From Bacteroidales bacterium (GTDB lineage Bacteria; Bacteroidota; Bacteroidia; Bacteroidales; UBA932): a stretch of 64,000 nucleotides of DNA. Location of the stretch: assembly GCA_016282145.1 (NCBI GenBank), contig JAEEJZ010000006.1, positions 1 to 64,000 of the forward strand, given 5' to 3'. Both the position numbers and the translations under genes were made by a program. Positions 44,180-53,472 of the stretch are shown one piece after another (positions within the stretch are counted from its first letter, which is position 1; each line of letters opens with the position of its first letter). Below the pieces are notes generated by a model that saw only the letters and a program-made list of their open reading frames with translations, did not search any database and was not told the DNA's origin.

Positions 44180-45421
44180 ATGAAAAGATATATTGCATTT
44201 CTTGCGGCTGCGCTGACGCTTTTTGCCTGCCAGCCCCAGCAGCCTGACGGATCCAAGTACGCCCCGGCTCCCAAACTGCCCGTTTCCACCTCTACGGTCG
44301 AATTCGACTGCGACGGCGGCTACGGCTATGTGGGCGTAACGACCCAGGAGGCCTTCGAGGCAAGTTCGAACCGGGAATGGCTGACCGTCACCACAAGCAG
44401 TTACGGGGTCAACCTGAATGTAACGGAGAACGAGACCATCGAGACCCGCTATGCGATTGTTACCGTCAAGTCCGGAGACCTGTCCGCCAATGTACAGGTG
44501 GTCCAGTTCGGAGTCAACACCAAATACTTCTGGAAAGACGAGTACAGTTTCCCCTACACCGGGGGCAGCCTGGAACTGTTCTACAAGACCGACGAGACCG
44601 TCAAGATCATCGTCGAGGGCAGCGAATGGATCGATGCGATTCCCGATAACGGCATCCTCACCATCAATGTCGCACAGAACCCGCTGAAAGAGATCCGCGA
44701 AGGCTTCATCACTTATATAGCCGGAGAGGACGTACGCAGTTTCGCCATCCTGCAGGCCCTGAATCCTTCAGGTGGCGGTGGCGGCGGCGACGATCCTACG
44801 GGCCCCGTGATCTTCAGCGAAGATTTTGAAGACATCAATACGCTCGGCGATTGGATTTTGCTTGATATGGATGGAGACGGGAACTACTGGCTCTATGATA
44901 ACAGCGAAACTCTCGCCGCCCATTCCGGAACCGGGAAACTCTTCTCCCAGTCCTACGACAACGAGACGAGTACCGCCCTCACTCCGGACAACTGGGTATT
45001 CACTCCCGGCATCAAACTGGCCTCTTCCGACAACTACCTCTCCTTCTGGCTCTGCCCGCAGGATGCCTCTTATGCCCAGGAGCACTATGCCGCCTATGTG
45101 ACGACAACTGATCCGAGTACGATGGACGACCCGGAGGCCGCCTGCACGAAGGTGGTGGAGGGCACCCTGACGAAGGGATACACCCCCGCTTCGGTAGGCC
45201 CGATGGCGTCCGGCGAATGGGAGAACATCATCGTTAAACTTCCGGAAGCCTTCAACGGCAAGACGGTCTACGTCGCCATAAGGCACTTTGACTGCACCGA
45301 CTGGTTCTACATCAACCTGGATGACCTGATGGTCACCCACGGTGAGCCGAACGCTTCGGCAGTGTCGGTCTTTGCCGCTCCCGCCAATGCGCCCGTCTCC
45401 CCATATCTGAGAAGAAAGTAG
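44180..45421 (+). CDS. BACON and choice-of-anchor-J lipoprotein
   Basis: The protein has about 413 residues with a lipoprotein signal (lipobox LFAC). Two BACON-like beta domains follow (about 33-112 with SSNREWLTVTTSS, and about 115-195 with EGSEWIDAIP). A polyglycine hinge leads to a cleaved-adhesin/choice-of-anchor-J jelly-roll domain (about 210-395), marked by FSEDFED, WILLDMDGDGNYW, PDNWVFTPGI and HFDCTDWFYINLDDL. Such domains bind glycans or proteins at the surface and carry no catalytic residues. ATG codons exist at 44174 and 44180; the first overlaps the previous stop codon, and I use the second. Confidence 0.8.
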   Translation: MKRYIAFLAAALTLFACQPQQPDGSKYAPAPKLPVSTSTVEFDCDGGYGYVGVTTQEAFEASSNREWLTVTTSSYGVNLNVTENETIETRYAIVTVKSGDLSANVQVVQFGVNTKYFWKDEYSFPYTGGSLELFYKTDETVKIIVEGSEWIDAIPDNGILTINVAQNPLKEIREGFITYIAGEDVRSFAILQALNPSGGGGGGDDPTGPVIFSEDFEDINTLGDWILLDMDGDGNYWLYDNSETLAAHSGTGKLFSQSYDNETSTALTPDNWVFTPGIKLASSDNYLSFWLCPQDASYAQEHYAAYVTTTDPSTMDDPEAACTKVVEGTLTKGYTPASVGPMASGEWENIIVKLPEAFNGKTVYVAIRHFDCTDWFYINLDDLMVTHGEPNASAVSVFAAPANAPVSPYLRRK

Positions 45422-45424
45422 TCA

Positions 45425-48061
45425 ATGAAACGGTTATTCCGGATAAGTCTTTGCTTCGCTTGTGCACTCGCCTGCACGAGGGAGATGCCTGAAACCCTCC
45501 CGGCACCTGTACAGAACGGTGCCGGGTCGGTGACGGCTGCATCGGAAAACGGACAGCAGCAGATGGCGGGACTCGAGCCCGGCGTCGCCCTGGTGTACGT
45601 CAGCGAAGACCTGGCCGGAGAACTTGAAAAGAGCAAGCAGCGCTCCACAGAGTGGAAGTTACTGACAAAGAGACTCAACGTCAGTTCCGCAACCCGCCTC
45701 TTCCCGGATGCCGGAGAATTCGAGCCCCGCACCCGGGCGGAAGGTCTGCACCGCTGGTACGTCCTCCATTATGACAAGGAGGTCGAAACCACCAGTGCCC
45801 GCCGCCTCATCGAGGCCGTGCCCGGGGTCCAGCGGATGGAACCCGGCCGCCGGATCCGTTGCTGCGTCACCCCCAACGATACCTACTGGAACCGGATGTG
45901 GGGCATGAACAACACGACCTATCCGGGATTCGACGTCAACTGCAAGCCGGTGTGGGACACGTACACCATGGGGAATTCCTCGGTGACCGTCGCCGTCGTG
46001 GACGGCGGGTTCCAACTTACCCATCCCGACCTTGCCGCCAACGTCGCCACGTCGGGGCACTATAATTACGTGGACGACAACTCCACGATACTCCAACATT
46101 TCCACGGCACGCACGTCGCCGGGACGATTGCCGCCGTCAACAACAACGGCACGGGAGTCACCGGTATCGCGGGCGGCAACTTCGCCGCGGGGAAAGCCGG
46201 AGTGAAACTGCTTTCGCTCCAGGTGTTCAAGACCCTCGACAACGGGCAGACCGCGAGCGCCTACGATTTCTCGCGGGCCCTCAAGGAAGCCGCAGACCGC
46301 GGTGCCATCATCTCCCAGAACAGCTGGGGTCACTACTTTGACTTCAATGACGACGGGCAGATTACGGGCTATGAACTTACCTACGCCCGTCAGGCTCACG
46401 AAAATCCCGAGCGCTCGTTCACCCAGGCCGTCGATTACTTCAACAAGTACGCCGGCTGCGACAACAACGGCAACCAGCTCTCCACCTCCCCGATGAAGGG
46501 CGGAGTGGTGATTTTCGCCGCCGGGAACGAGGATATCCCTTACGGGTCGCCGGGCAACTATGACGGTTGCGTTTCCGTCGGTGCCATCAACCGCAACGGC
46601 AGCCGCGCCTACTTTACCAATTACGGCGACTGGGTAGATGTCTGCGCCCCCGGCGTGGATGTTTACAGCACCTACCTGAGCGGCCAGTACACCTATATGA
46701 GCGGCACCTCGATGGCTTGTCCGCACGCCTCAGGCGTAGCCGCCCTCATCGTCTCCTACTTCGGCGGACAAGGATTCACCGCCGACGAATTGCGCGCCCG
46801 CCTGATCGGCGGCGCGAAGACCATCGGCGCTACCTCAGGGTCCAAGCCCATCGGTCCGCTGGTGGATGCCTGGGGAGCCTTCCAGATGAACGCGGGCGGG
46901 CGAACCCCGGACCAGGTCAGCGACGCGAAGGTCAGTCCCGCAGGACATAACCTCCGGGTTGAATTCACCTCCACCGGAGCCTATGCCTACCTCATCCTGG
47001 CAGGAAAATCCAAGCAGGCGGTCGTCAACGCGAACTTTGCGGATCCCGCCTCGAACCTGATAACGGCAACGAAGATTGCCTCCGCCGCCGATGCTGCTGG
47101 CACCCCGCAGTCCGTCATGCTGGCCGGACTCGCTCCGGACACGGAGTATTATGTCGCGGTCGTCGCCTACAGTTACGACCGGAAATACGCTCCCCTCTCC
47201 GAAGTTTCCAAAGTCCAGACGGGCAAAAACGAGAAGCCCGTCATTGAGATTCCCGACTATCCTGCAGGCGGGTTCCGCTTCGCACACCATAGCATCATCA
47301 GTCTGCCGGTCCGCTTTACGGATCCTGACGGGGATGCCATGAGCGTGACCTTCAAGACCGGCGGCCGCGCCTCCCTCGATCCGAACAACGGGTCGCAGGA
47401 GTACTACAACTTCAAACTGATGTGCCCGCTGGCAACGCCGGGCGATTATTCCGCGACGGTGGAAGTCGTGGACGAGGTCGGGGCAAAGACCCGCGGTTCC
47501 ATCCAGTACACGGTGCTGCCCAATACGCCGCCGCAGATGGTAAAGGATCCGGGTACCCTGCTTATCGAAGACACGACCCGCCCCGGAGACCTGACCCTGA
47601 ACGATTACTTTAGCGATCCGGATGGCGAGGAACTCTTCTTCCGCGTCACCTCCATGGATACGAAGGTCGCGACAGTGGCCCTGACGGAGGACGGCAAGTT
47701 GGCCGTCACCCCCGTATCCCAGGGCGTCTGCAAGGTCAAGATTTCCGCCGAGGACCACGAAAGCGAGAGGGTGGAAGCTTACTTGACCGTCCTGGTCCGT
47801 CCCAAGGACGCCCCCGAGGTCTTTGTCCCGGGCAACACCATCCTTACCGGCGGTGACCTGACCGTCATCCTCGGTCTGGAAGAAGCCCCGACGCGCATCC
47901 GCCTCATTTCCGCTTCCGGCGTCATCGTGTACAGCGATGAAGGGAACTTCAGCGCGGCGACTCCTGTCGAAATCGACATGGACCGGATTGCCCCGGGCAT
48001 TTACACGCTTGAAGTGATTTATAAAGAACAGACTTACAGTTATACGATAGTCAAACGATGA
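45425..48061 (+). CDS. S8 subtilisin-like protease with T9SS-type C-terminus
   Basis: The 878-residue secreted serine protease has its catalytic triad intact: Asp193 in AVVDGGFQLTHPDL, His230 in HGTHVAGT and Ser429 in SGTSMACPHASG. The N-terminus looks like a lipoprotein signal (ACALACTRE). After the protease domain (to about 490) come a fibronectin-III-like domain (about 493-595) and cadherin-like beta domains (about 600-815). The last 58 residues (from about 821, ending PGIYTLEVIYKEQTYSYTI) match the type IX secretion C-terminal sorting pattern. A lipobox plus a T9SS signal on one protein is unusual. It probably degrades proteins outside the cell. Confidence 0.9.
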   Translation: MKRLFRISLCFACALACTREMPETLPAPVQNGAGSVTAASENGQQQMAGLEPGVALVYVSEDLAGELEKSKQRSTEWKLLTKRLNVSSATRLFPDAGEFEPRTRAEGLHRWYVLHYDKEVETTSARRLIEAVPGVQRMEPGRRIRCCVTPNDTYWNRMWGMNNTTYPGFDVNCKPVWDTYTMGNSSVTVAVVDGGFQLTHPDLAANVATSGHYNYVDDNSTILQHFHGTHVAGTIAAVNNNGTGVTGIAGGNFAAGKAGVKLLSLQVFKTLDNGQTASAYDFSRALKEAADRGAIISQNSWGHYFDFNDDGQITGYELTYARQAHENPERSFTQAVDYFNKYAGCDNNGNQLSTSPMKGGVVIFAAGNEDIPYGSPGNYDGCVSVGAINRNGSRAYFTNYGDWVDVCAPGVDVYSTYLSGQYTYMSGTSMACPHASGVAALIVSYFGGQGFTADELRARLIGGAKTIGATSGSKPIGPLVDAWGAFQMNAGGRTPDQVSDAKVSPAGHNLRVEFTSTGAYAYLILAGKSKQAVVNANFADPASNLITATKIASAADAAGTPQSVMLAGLAPDTEYYVAVVAYSYDRKYAPLSEVSKVQTGKNEKPVIEIPDYPAGGFRFAHHSIISLPVRFTDPDGDAMSVTFKTGGRASLDPNNGSQEYYNFKLMCPLATPGDYSATVEVVDEVGAKTRGSIQYTVLPNTPPQMVKDPGTLLIEDTTRPGDLTLNDYFSDPDGEELFFRVTSMDTKVATVALTEDGKLAVTPVSQGVCKVKISAEDHESERVEAYLTVLVRPKDAPEVFVPGNTILTGGDLTVILGLEEAPTRIRLISASGVIVYSDEGNFSAATPVEIDMDRIAPGIYTLEVIYKEQTYSYTIVKR

Positions 48062-48984
48062 AACGCAGCCTTCTCCTCTTCCCTTTCCTCCTGCTGTGCA
48101 TTTCTGCCATGGCAGAGGATAAGCCTGTTGCCAATGAGGCGATGGGGTTGCTCGGACTTCCCCGGAACAGTGTCCGGAGCGGAATGGCCGGAGCAGGCAG
48201 CGCTTCCGTCACCGCCCCTGCCGCCTTTGCCGCGCTGGAGAACCCTTCTGTGCTCCCGTTCGCGACGAACAAGGTGGAAGCGGCCCTCTCCTATGGACGC
48301 TGGTCTCCTTCTACGGCCGGCAGTCTCAGTGACAATATCGGCATCGCCGTGGCCGGAAAACCCTTCCGGGCCCTCGCGCTGTCCCTGGCGGTCGTTAATC
48401 AGGTGCATCCTGTCATGGATTTCGGTGACGGGAAAGGTCCTTTCAACCCCATCGACGGTATCGCCTCCCTGGGAGCGGGCGTCTCCTTCGGCCGCCATTT
48501 CAGCCTCGGCGCCTCCGTTATCTATGTGCAGCAGCGGCTGATGGCGGATTATAAGCTTTCCGCCTTCGCCTTCAACGCCATGGCCCAGTACCATTCCGAG
48601 CATTTCGATGCCGCCGCCGGCGTCATCAATGTCGGCAGCAAGGTGAAATCGGAGAACGGCACGGAATATCCCCTGCCCTCCTCCGGCCGCCTGAGCGGAG
48701 TCTATCACAGTGCCTTCGGCCACCACGGCATTGAAGCCGCCCTGGATGCCGACATCTACTTTAGCGGGAAATTCGGTGCTGCACTGGGGCTCCAGTACAG
48801 TTATGACAACCTGATATACGCGCGTGCCGGCTACCGTTACGCCATGCAGGGTGCCGCACTCCCCGCCCACCTCGCCCTCGGTCTGGGCGTCAAGTGGAAG
48901 GGATTCCGGCTGGACGGCTCTTTCCTGACCGCCAACCCGACGATTGGAAATTCCTTTTTAATCAGTATAGGATATTGCTATTAA
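48058..48984 (+). CDS. PorV/PorQ-like outer-membrane beta-barrel
   Basis: This 308-residue protein has a Sec signal (ending SAMA) and alternating beta strands rich in glycine and aromatic residues, ending YCY. The early stretch (GLPRNSVRSGMAGAGSASV, FAALENPSVLPF) matches the start of the PorV/PorQ family (FadL-like fold), which shuttles type IX secretion cargo at the outer membrane. It overlaps the subtilase stop by four bases (ATGA), so the two are translationally coupled. That coupling suggests it handles the protease, by inference. A generic barrel of other function remains possible. Confidence 0.65.
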   Translation: MKRSLLLFPFLLLCISAMAEDKPVANEAMGLLGLPRNSVRSGMAGAGSASVTAPAAFAALENPSVLPFATNKVEAALSYGRWSPSTAGSLSDNIGIAVAGKPFRALALSLAVVNQVHPVMDFGDGKGPFNPIDGIASLGAGVSFGRHFSLGASVIYVQQRLMADYKLSAFAFNAMAQYHSEHFDAAAGVINVGSKVKSENGTEYPLPSSGRLSGVYHSAFGHHGIEAALDADIYFSGKFGAALGLQYSYDNLIYARAGYRYAMQGAALPAHLALGLGVKWKGFRLDGSFLTANPTIGNSFLISIGYCY

Positions 48985-49009
48985 TTATTAACCCAAAATA
49001 ACTAACATT

Positions 49010-52000
49010 ATGAAAAAATCCATTTGGACTGTATTGTTCGCAGTGTTGATTACACTGCTGACGGCGGGTTGCGACCTGCAATCCGACTTAACCGTCCTGC
49101 AAGGCAAGGTGGACCAGTTGGACAAGCGGGTCTCCACCCTGGAGGATGCCGTTGCCAAGATCAACACGGAGACAATTCCCAGTCTCCAGAATCTGGTGAA
49201 CGCTTTGAACAAGAAACTCACCATCGTTTCCATCGTGGAAGGCGACGGCGAGTACACCATCACCTTCTCCGACGGTACCACCGCTGTCATCCGTGACGGC
49301 AAGGACGGTGTAGACGGCGTCGACGGTGTTGATGGCGTTGACGGTGTTGATGGTGTAGACGGCGTTGACGGTACCGACGGAGAGACTCCGGTGATCAGCA
49401 TCGCCCCCGACGAGGACGGTATCTATTACTGGACCGTCAACGGCGCCTGGCTGTTGGATAACGACGGCAACAAGGTTCCCGTCACGAGCCAGGGACCTCA
49501 GGGCGAACAGGGTCCGGAAGGACCGGAAGGACCGGAAGGCCCTCAGGGAGTCACCCCGCTCTTCGGTACCAGCTCCGAGCACAAACTCATCGTCTCCTAT
49601 GACAATGGCGAGACCTGGCATCCCGTAGGACTGAGCATCATCGACGGCAGCGCCTTCACTTCCGCTTACATCGATGAGGAGAAATCCACCGAGGATTACA
49701 TCGTTCTCGTCGTGGGCGAGACCGAAGTGCAGATCCCTCGCGAGAAGACTTTCGCCCTCAAGATCGACTATGACGGTGACCTGAACGGCGTAGGTATCAA
49801 CGGCGGCAACACCCTTGCCCTCCCCTTCACCGTAGAAGGTGTCAGTGCCGAGGACGATGTTACCGTTGACGTGCTCAGCGCTACGGCCGGCCTGAATGCC
49901 CGCATCGCCGGAAGTTTCATCCTCATCACCGCTGACGAGGATGTGAATTCCGGTAAGGTATTCGTCTTCGCCGACAACAACAAGGGCAAGACCAACATCA
50001 AGGTCATCCGTTTGGAAGAAGGTGTCATCGAGGCGATTGCCGACGTGAGCGCACAAGTCAGTGCCGAAGGCGGCACCATCGAGCTTACGGTCAACACCAA
50101 CAAGCAGTACAATGTATTTGTCTCCGAAGGGGATGAGGACTGGCTCTCTGTCCACGAGGCCAATTCCAAGGCAATCCGTACGGACAATCTCCTCATCGAG
50201 GTCGCGCCCAATACCACCGGTGGCTACCGCGAGGGTTCTGTCTGCGTGACCGACGACGCTACCGCCGAGACCATCCAGGAATTCGTCATCCTGCAGCAGC
50301 CGGTGGACGGGGTTACCGACGACCTGGCTTCCATCCGTGCGCTCTCTGACGGCGCCGTGGTGGCCGGCAAGGACGCCATCGTGCTCGCCTCTTCCAAGTT
50401 TGGCGCACTCGTCGTGGATGAGAACGGCGCCTACCTCTTCCTGCACAAGGAAGGCAATACCGCCGTTCGCGGGGACAAGGTTTCCTTCACCGGTGTAAAG
50501 TACACCGTCGAGGCTACCGAGGTTAAGTATGTCGAGGCCGACCTTCTCGAAGTGACGGCCAGCGGACAGGAAGTGACCGATCTTGCTTGGATGTACATCG
50601 GTGTCGGAGTAAACTACAACTCCATCAACACCGGTACCAGCGGTATTCTCGAGAAAGACGAGAAGGGATGGTTCGTCACTGCCCCTATGGACTTCCGCGT
50701 ATACATCGAGGAGCCTCTTGACATCGATCTCGCCGCAATGGAAGGGAAGATGGTTACCGTCAAGGGTTACACCAACGGTGCCACCTCTACGGTTTACGAT
50801 TTCATTGCCAACTCCGTTGAGGAAGTGGTCTTTGAACTGAATCCCAACTGGACGCTCAGCTTCGAAGGTGAAGTTACCGAGTACGGCTACACGATGGATG
50901 AGATCCTGAACACCGTTTCCGGTGGCAATGATTACTACGCCATCTACGGCAACAGCACTTATCCCGTATCAATGATTGAGGAATTCGGTTCTCTTGAGAA
51001 CCTCGCCGCCTATGAATGCACGCAGGCTGCGGACTGGGTACAATACTACCTTTATGCCTATCAGGAAGAGATTGACGATGACGCCACCACGGAAACCGGT
51101 AAATTCTCTCCGGATTCCAAGGGCTACGGCGAATTCGTCGCATTTGCCGTCGGCGTTACCGAAGAGGGCTACATCAGCGGTAAATATGGCTATGTGAAAT
51201 ACACCAAGCTGGATCCGCATGTCGCCGTTGACTATCAGGCCTTCATCGGCGACTGGCTCGTTGGCGGTGTCGAATGGACCATCAAGGAGAAAGTTGCCGG
51301 TGAGTCCTATACCGTACTTGGTGCGATGGGCAACAATTACTCCTCCCTGGAGTTTGACGGTCTGTATATTGACGGTAGCTTCGCCTTCATAGAGAAAGAC
51401 TTCGGTCCCATCGCTGAAGGGTATGAGCACGTTACTATGGGCGGACAGTATTATTCCTCCTCCACCGGCGAGCACTGGGGTCTCAATGACAATTTGGATG
51501 CCCCCTCCGTCATCTTCACGGCAACTGCTCTCAGGGATGGGGGCTTCGAGGTTACGGCTGGCTATCTCCCGGACTATGGGAAGTATAATTACATGAGCCT
51601 CTGGGGTCTCAAAGCAGACGGCAGCACGTATGAATTCGCTTACAAGAAGATACCTGCTTCCTTCGAACCTGCCCATGATGTAGATCCTCTGCAGCTTGAT
51701 TACACGGTGGCCGATTATGCCGGACCTGTCACCAAGGATGAACTGTTCGGTACCAGCTGGATGCTCCTCTGCCGTCCTTACAACTCGCAGACGCAAACCT
51801 ATACGGAGGACCGTGGCTGGTATTCAAACGTCACCTTTACCGAAGCTGAGGACCGCGCCAGCGATGTTGACAATCTCGCTGTAACCGGATTCTCACTGAA
51901 GAATATTGAGAATGATGTTACTGACTTTGAATTCTATGACGGTGTAGTTTACAAATTGGCTCAGGCGACCCCTTGGCCGTACGGCAATTATGGAATTAAG

Positions 52001-52429
52001 CTTTGCCAGTACTCCACCGATGCCACTTATTACTGGCCCGGAGACTACCCTTCTTTCGCCATCAAGGTAGGCAACGGCATCCTGGCATTTGTCTCTAATA
52101 ACGACAATTATAACATTAATGGATTCGGACTGATGGCATGGGACAACCCGGAATGCTCTGGTAATCCTTACGGCTGGTTCCTGCGTTATAAGGATGTCAT
52201 CCTTGCCGATCAGAACATCTATGCCAATACTTCCGCCGTTGAAAACGCACTGAGCAATGTGACGTCCGAGCAAATCAACAACGCATGCAAAGCTGCGGAA
52301 AACAAGCTGAAGGCGAAGAACGTCGTTCTCACGAACCCCTTTACCCCCCTGCCTTCCAACGGAAGCAAGGTTTCCGCTACGGAGCCGAATATCAAGGTAA
52401 GAAGGTCTGTCCGCGATGGCCGTAAATAA
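49010..52429 (+). CDS. Giant surface lipoprotein with DGV and collagen-like repeats
   Basis: The 1139-residue lipoprotein (lipobox TAGC) begins with a short coiled coil (about 20-70; DKRVSTLEDAVAKINTE) like the DUF4988/PL29-type N-terminal region. Then come seven DGV triplets (about 99-119) and a collagen-like Gly-Pro-x stretch (about 162-180). A BACON-like domain follows (about 344-427), then an OB-fold-like part (about 430-560). From about 746 the GxW module appears (FIGDW, EKVAGESYTVLG), with another candidate start near 912 (LFGTSW). No enzyme motif is seen. It is the last gene of the locus and is followed by a strong terminator. Confidence 0.78.
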   Translation: MKKSIWTVLFAVLITLLTAGCDLQSDLTVLQGKVDQLDKRVSTLEDAVAKINTETIPSLQNLVNALNKKLTIVSIVEGDGEYTITFSDGTTAVIRDGKDGVDGVDGVDGVDGVDGVDGVDGTDGETPVISIAPDEDGIYYWTVNGAWLLDNDGNKVPVTSQGPQGEQGPEGPEGPEGPQGVTPLFGTSSEHKLIVSYDNGETWHPVGLSIIDGSAFTSAYIDEEKSTEDYIVLVVGETEVQIPREKTFALKIDYDGDLNGVGINGGNTLALPFTVEGVSAEDDVTVDVLSATAGLNARIAGSFILITADEDVNSGKVFVFADNNKGKTNIKVIRLEEGVIEAIADVSAQVSAEGGTIELTVNTNKQYNVFVSEGDEDWLSVHEANSKAIRTDNLLIEVAPNTTGGYREGSVCVTDDATAETIQEFVILQQPVDGVTDDLASIRALSDGAVVAGKDAIVLASSKFGALVVDENGAYLFLHKEGNTAVRGDKVSFTGVKYTVEATEVKYVEADLLEVTASGQEVTDLAWMYIGVGVNYNSINTGTSGILEKDEKGWFVTAPMDFRVYIEEPLDIDLAAMEGKMVTVKGYTNGATSTVYDFIANSVEEVVFELNPNWTLSFEGEVTEYGYTMDEILNTVSGGNDYYAIYGNSTYPVSMIEEFGSLENLAAYECTQAADWVQYYLYAYQEEIDDDATTETGKFSPDSKGYGEFVAFAVGVTEEGYISGKYGYVKYTKLDPHVAVDYQAFIGDWLVGGVEWTIKEKVAGESYTVLGAMGNNYSSLEFDGLYIDGSFAFIEKDFGPIAEGYEHVTMGGQYYSSSTGEHWGLNDNLDAPSVIFTATALRDGGFEVTAGYLPDYGKYNYMSLWGLKADGSTYEFAYKKIPASFEPAHDVDPLQLDYTVADYAGPVTKDELFGTSWMLLCRPYNSQTQTYTEDRGWYSNVTFTEAEDRASDVDNLAVTGFSLKNIENDVTDFEFYDGVVYKLAQATPWPYGNYGIKLCQYSTDATYYWPGDYPSFAIKVGNGILAFVSNNDNYNINGFGLMAWDNPECSGNPYGWFLRYKDVILADQNIYANTSAVENALSNVTSEQINNACKAAENKLKAKNVVLTNPFTPLPSNGSKVSATEPNIKVRRSVRDGRK
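49304..49375 (+). repeat. Nine-base tandem repeat (DGV codons)
   Basis: Seven units of GAC-GGN-GTN in a row, then a variant GAC-GGT-ACC, inside the 1139-residue lipoprotein gene. Copy-number change would keep the frame and alter stalk length only. Confidence 0.9.
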
Positions 52430-52449
52430 GCCATAGCATCAGACTGAAT

Positions 52450-52485
52450 AAAGAAGAAGCGGCCCGCCTGGACCGCTTTTTCTTT
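52450..52485 (+). terminator. Terminator of the surface locus
   Basis: AAAGAAGAAGCGG (52450-52462) pairs with CCGCTTTTTCTTT (52473-52485), 13 pairs with one wobble, and the T-run lies in the descending arm. It is 20 bases after the 1139-residue lipoprotein stop. Confidence 0.75.
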
Positions 52486-52518
52486 GTAGATAGACCTGCA
52501 ACAATAGGGCGTAAAGAG

Positions 52519-52594
52519 TGTGGCAGGTTGTCCTCTGCGACCATTTACCCGGATAGGGTTGCGTAGCAACAGGGAGCAGAGGACATCTGACACA
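52519..52594. repeat. Long stem-loop with conserved 29-base core (copy 2)
   Basis: GTCCTCTGC (52530-52538) pairs perfectly with GCAGAGGAC (52576-52584), and flanking bases extend the stem to 52519 and 52594 with one mismatch and one wobble. The core 52542-52570, including the GTTGC-GTA-GCAAC apex, is the same as 2011-2039 except for two loop bases. The outer stems of the two copies have unrelated sequences but both pair. It sits between convergent genes. Confidence 0.75.
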
Positions 52595-52597
52595 GTC

Positions 52598-52616
52598 AGC
52601 CCTTTGTTGCAGGGCT
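52598..52616 (-). terminator. Hairpin after atpG
   Basis: AGCCCT (52598-52603) pairs with AGGGCT (52611-52616) over a seven-base loop. It is one base past the atpG stop on the minus strand. No T-run follows, so termination there would need help from the larger stem-loop next to it. Confidence 0.4.
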
Positions 52617-52617
52617 A

Positions 52618-53463
52618 TTACTCCTGTAAACTGCCGCCTACCAGGTCGAGGATCTCGGAGGTAATCTTGTCCTGACGACGTTTATTGTATTCGAGGGTCA
52701 ATTCTCCCAGCAGGGACTGGGCATTGTCGGACGCCACCTGCATCGCCACGGTACGCGCGGCACACTCCGCGGCAAAACTGTCGATACAGACACTGCGCAT
52801 CTCCAGCCGGATCAGCGCCGGCAACAGGGACTGGGCGATTTGGGCGGGAGAGGGCTCATAGAGTACCCGCTTCTCCATATCGTCCTCCTCTCCGCCGCCT
52901 TCACAGGAGAAGGGCAGCAGATCGCGTACGACGACCTCCTGCCGGGCGGCGGAAGCGAAGTGCGTATAAACCAGGATGACGCGGGAATAGCGTCCCTCCT
53001 CGCAGGCCTTCATCAGGCGGTTGGCAAGGGCTGCCGCAGCCTCCTGGCCGTTCGGCGTCACCAGGGCGCTGAAATCCTCGCCGTTCCCCCGTCCCTCGCG
53101 GCGCATCGCATCCGCCATCTTGCGCCCCAGGGCAAAGACTTCGGCCTCAGGATAGGCCGCCGCTTCACGCAGGGCCTGGCGGATGACATTGGCGTTGAAC
53201 GCCCCGCAAAGGGAATTGTTGGAGGAAAGCGCCACGATGGCCGGCGGGGCATCCGGGACGGAAGGGGTCGAAAGGGAAGAGAAGGCGGAAGCGGGCAGGG
53301 TGGCGATGATACCGCCCAGCGCGTCGCTGTAACGCCGCAGCGCCTCGGCGCTCTGCTGCGCCCGGTGCAACTTGGAAGACGCGATGAGTTTCATCGCAGA
53401 GGCGACCTTGATGGTCCCCTTCACCGATGCAATCCGGTCCTTGATTTCCCTGAGCGACGACAT
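52618..53463 (-). CDS. atpG: F1Fo ATP synthase gamma subunit
   Basis: This 281-residue rotor shaft subunit is identified by its N-terminal helix (LREIKDRIASVKGTIKVASAM) and C-terminal helix (AMQVASDNAQSLLGELTLEYNKRR), which form the coiled coil inside the alpha/beta ring. The ending ITSEILDLVGG is also typical. It is the last gene of the atp operon, nine bases after atpA. A hairpin follows the stop. Confidence 0.96.
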   Translation of the reverse strand: MSSLREIKDRIASVKGTIKVASAMKLIASSKLHRAQQSAEALRRYSDALGGIIATLPASAFSSLSTPSVPDAPPAIVALSSNNSLCGAFNANVIRQALREAAAYPEAEVFALGRKMADAMRREGRGNGEDFSALVTPNGQEAAAALANRLMKACEEGRYSRVILVYTHFASAARQEVVVRDLLPFSCEGGGEEDDMEKRVLYEPSPAQIAQSLLPALIRLEMRSVCIDSFAAECAARTVAMQVASDNAQSLLGELTLEYNKRRQDKITSEILDLVGGSLQE

Positions 53464-53472
53464 AACGGAAAA

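Noticed and set aside
49304..49375. Possible CRISPR-like array
   Set aside because: Units are nine bases, contiguous, without spacers, and encode DGV inside a gene.
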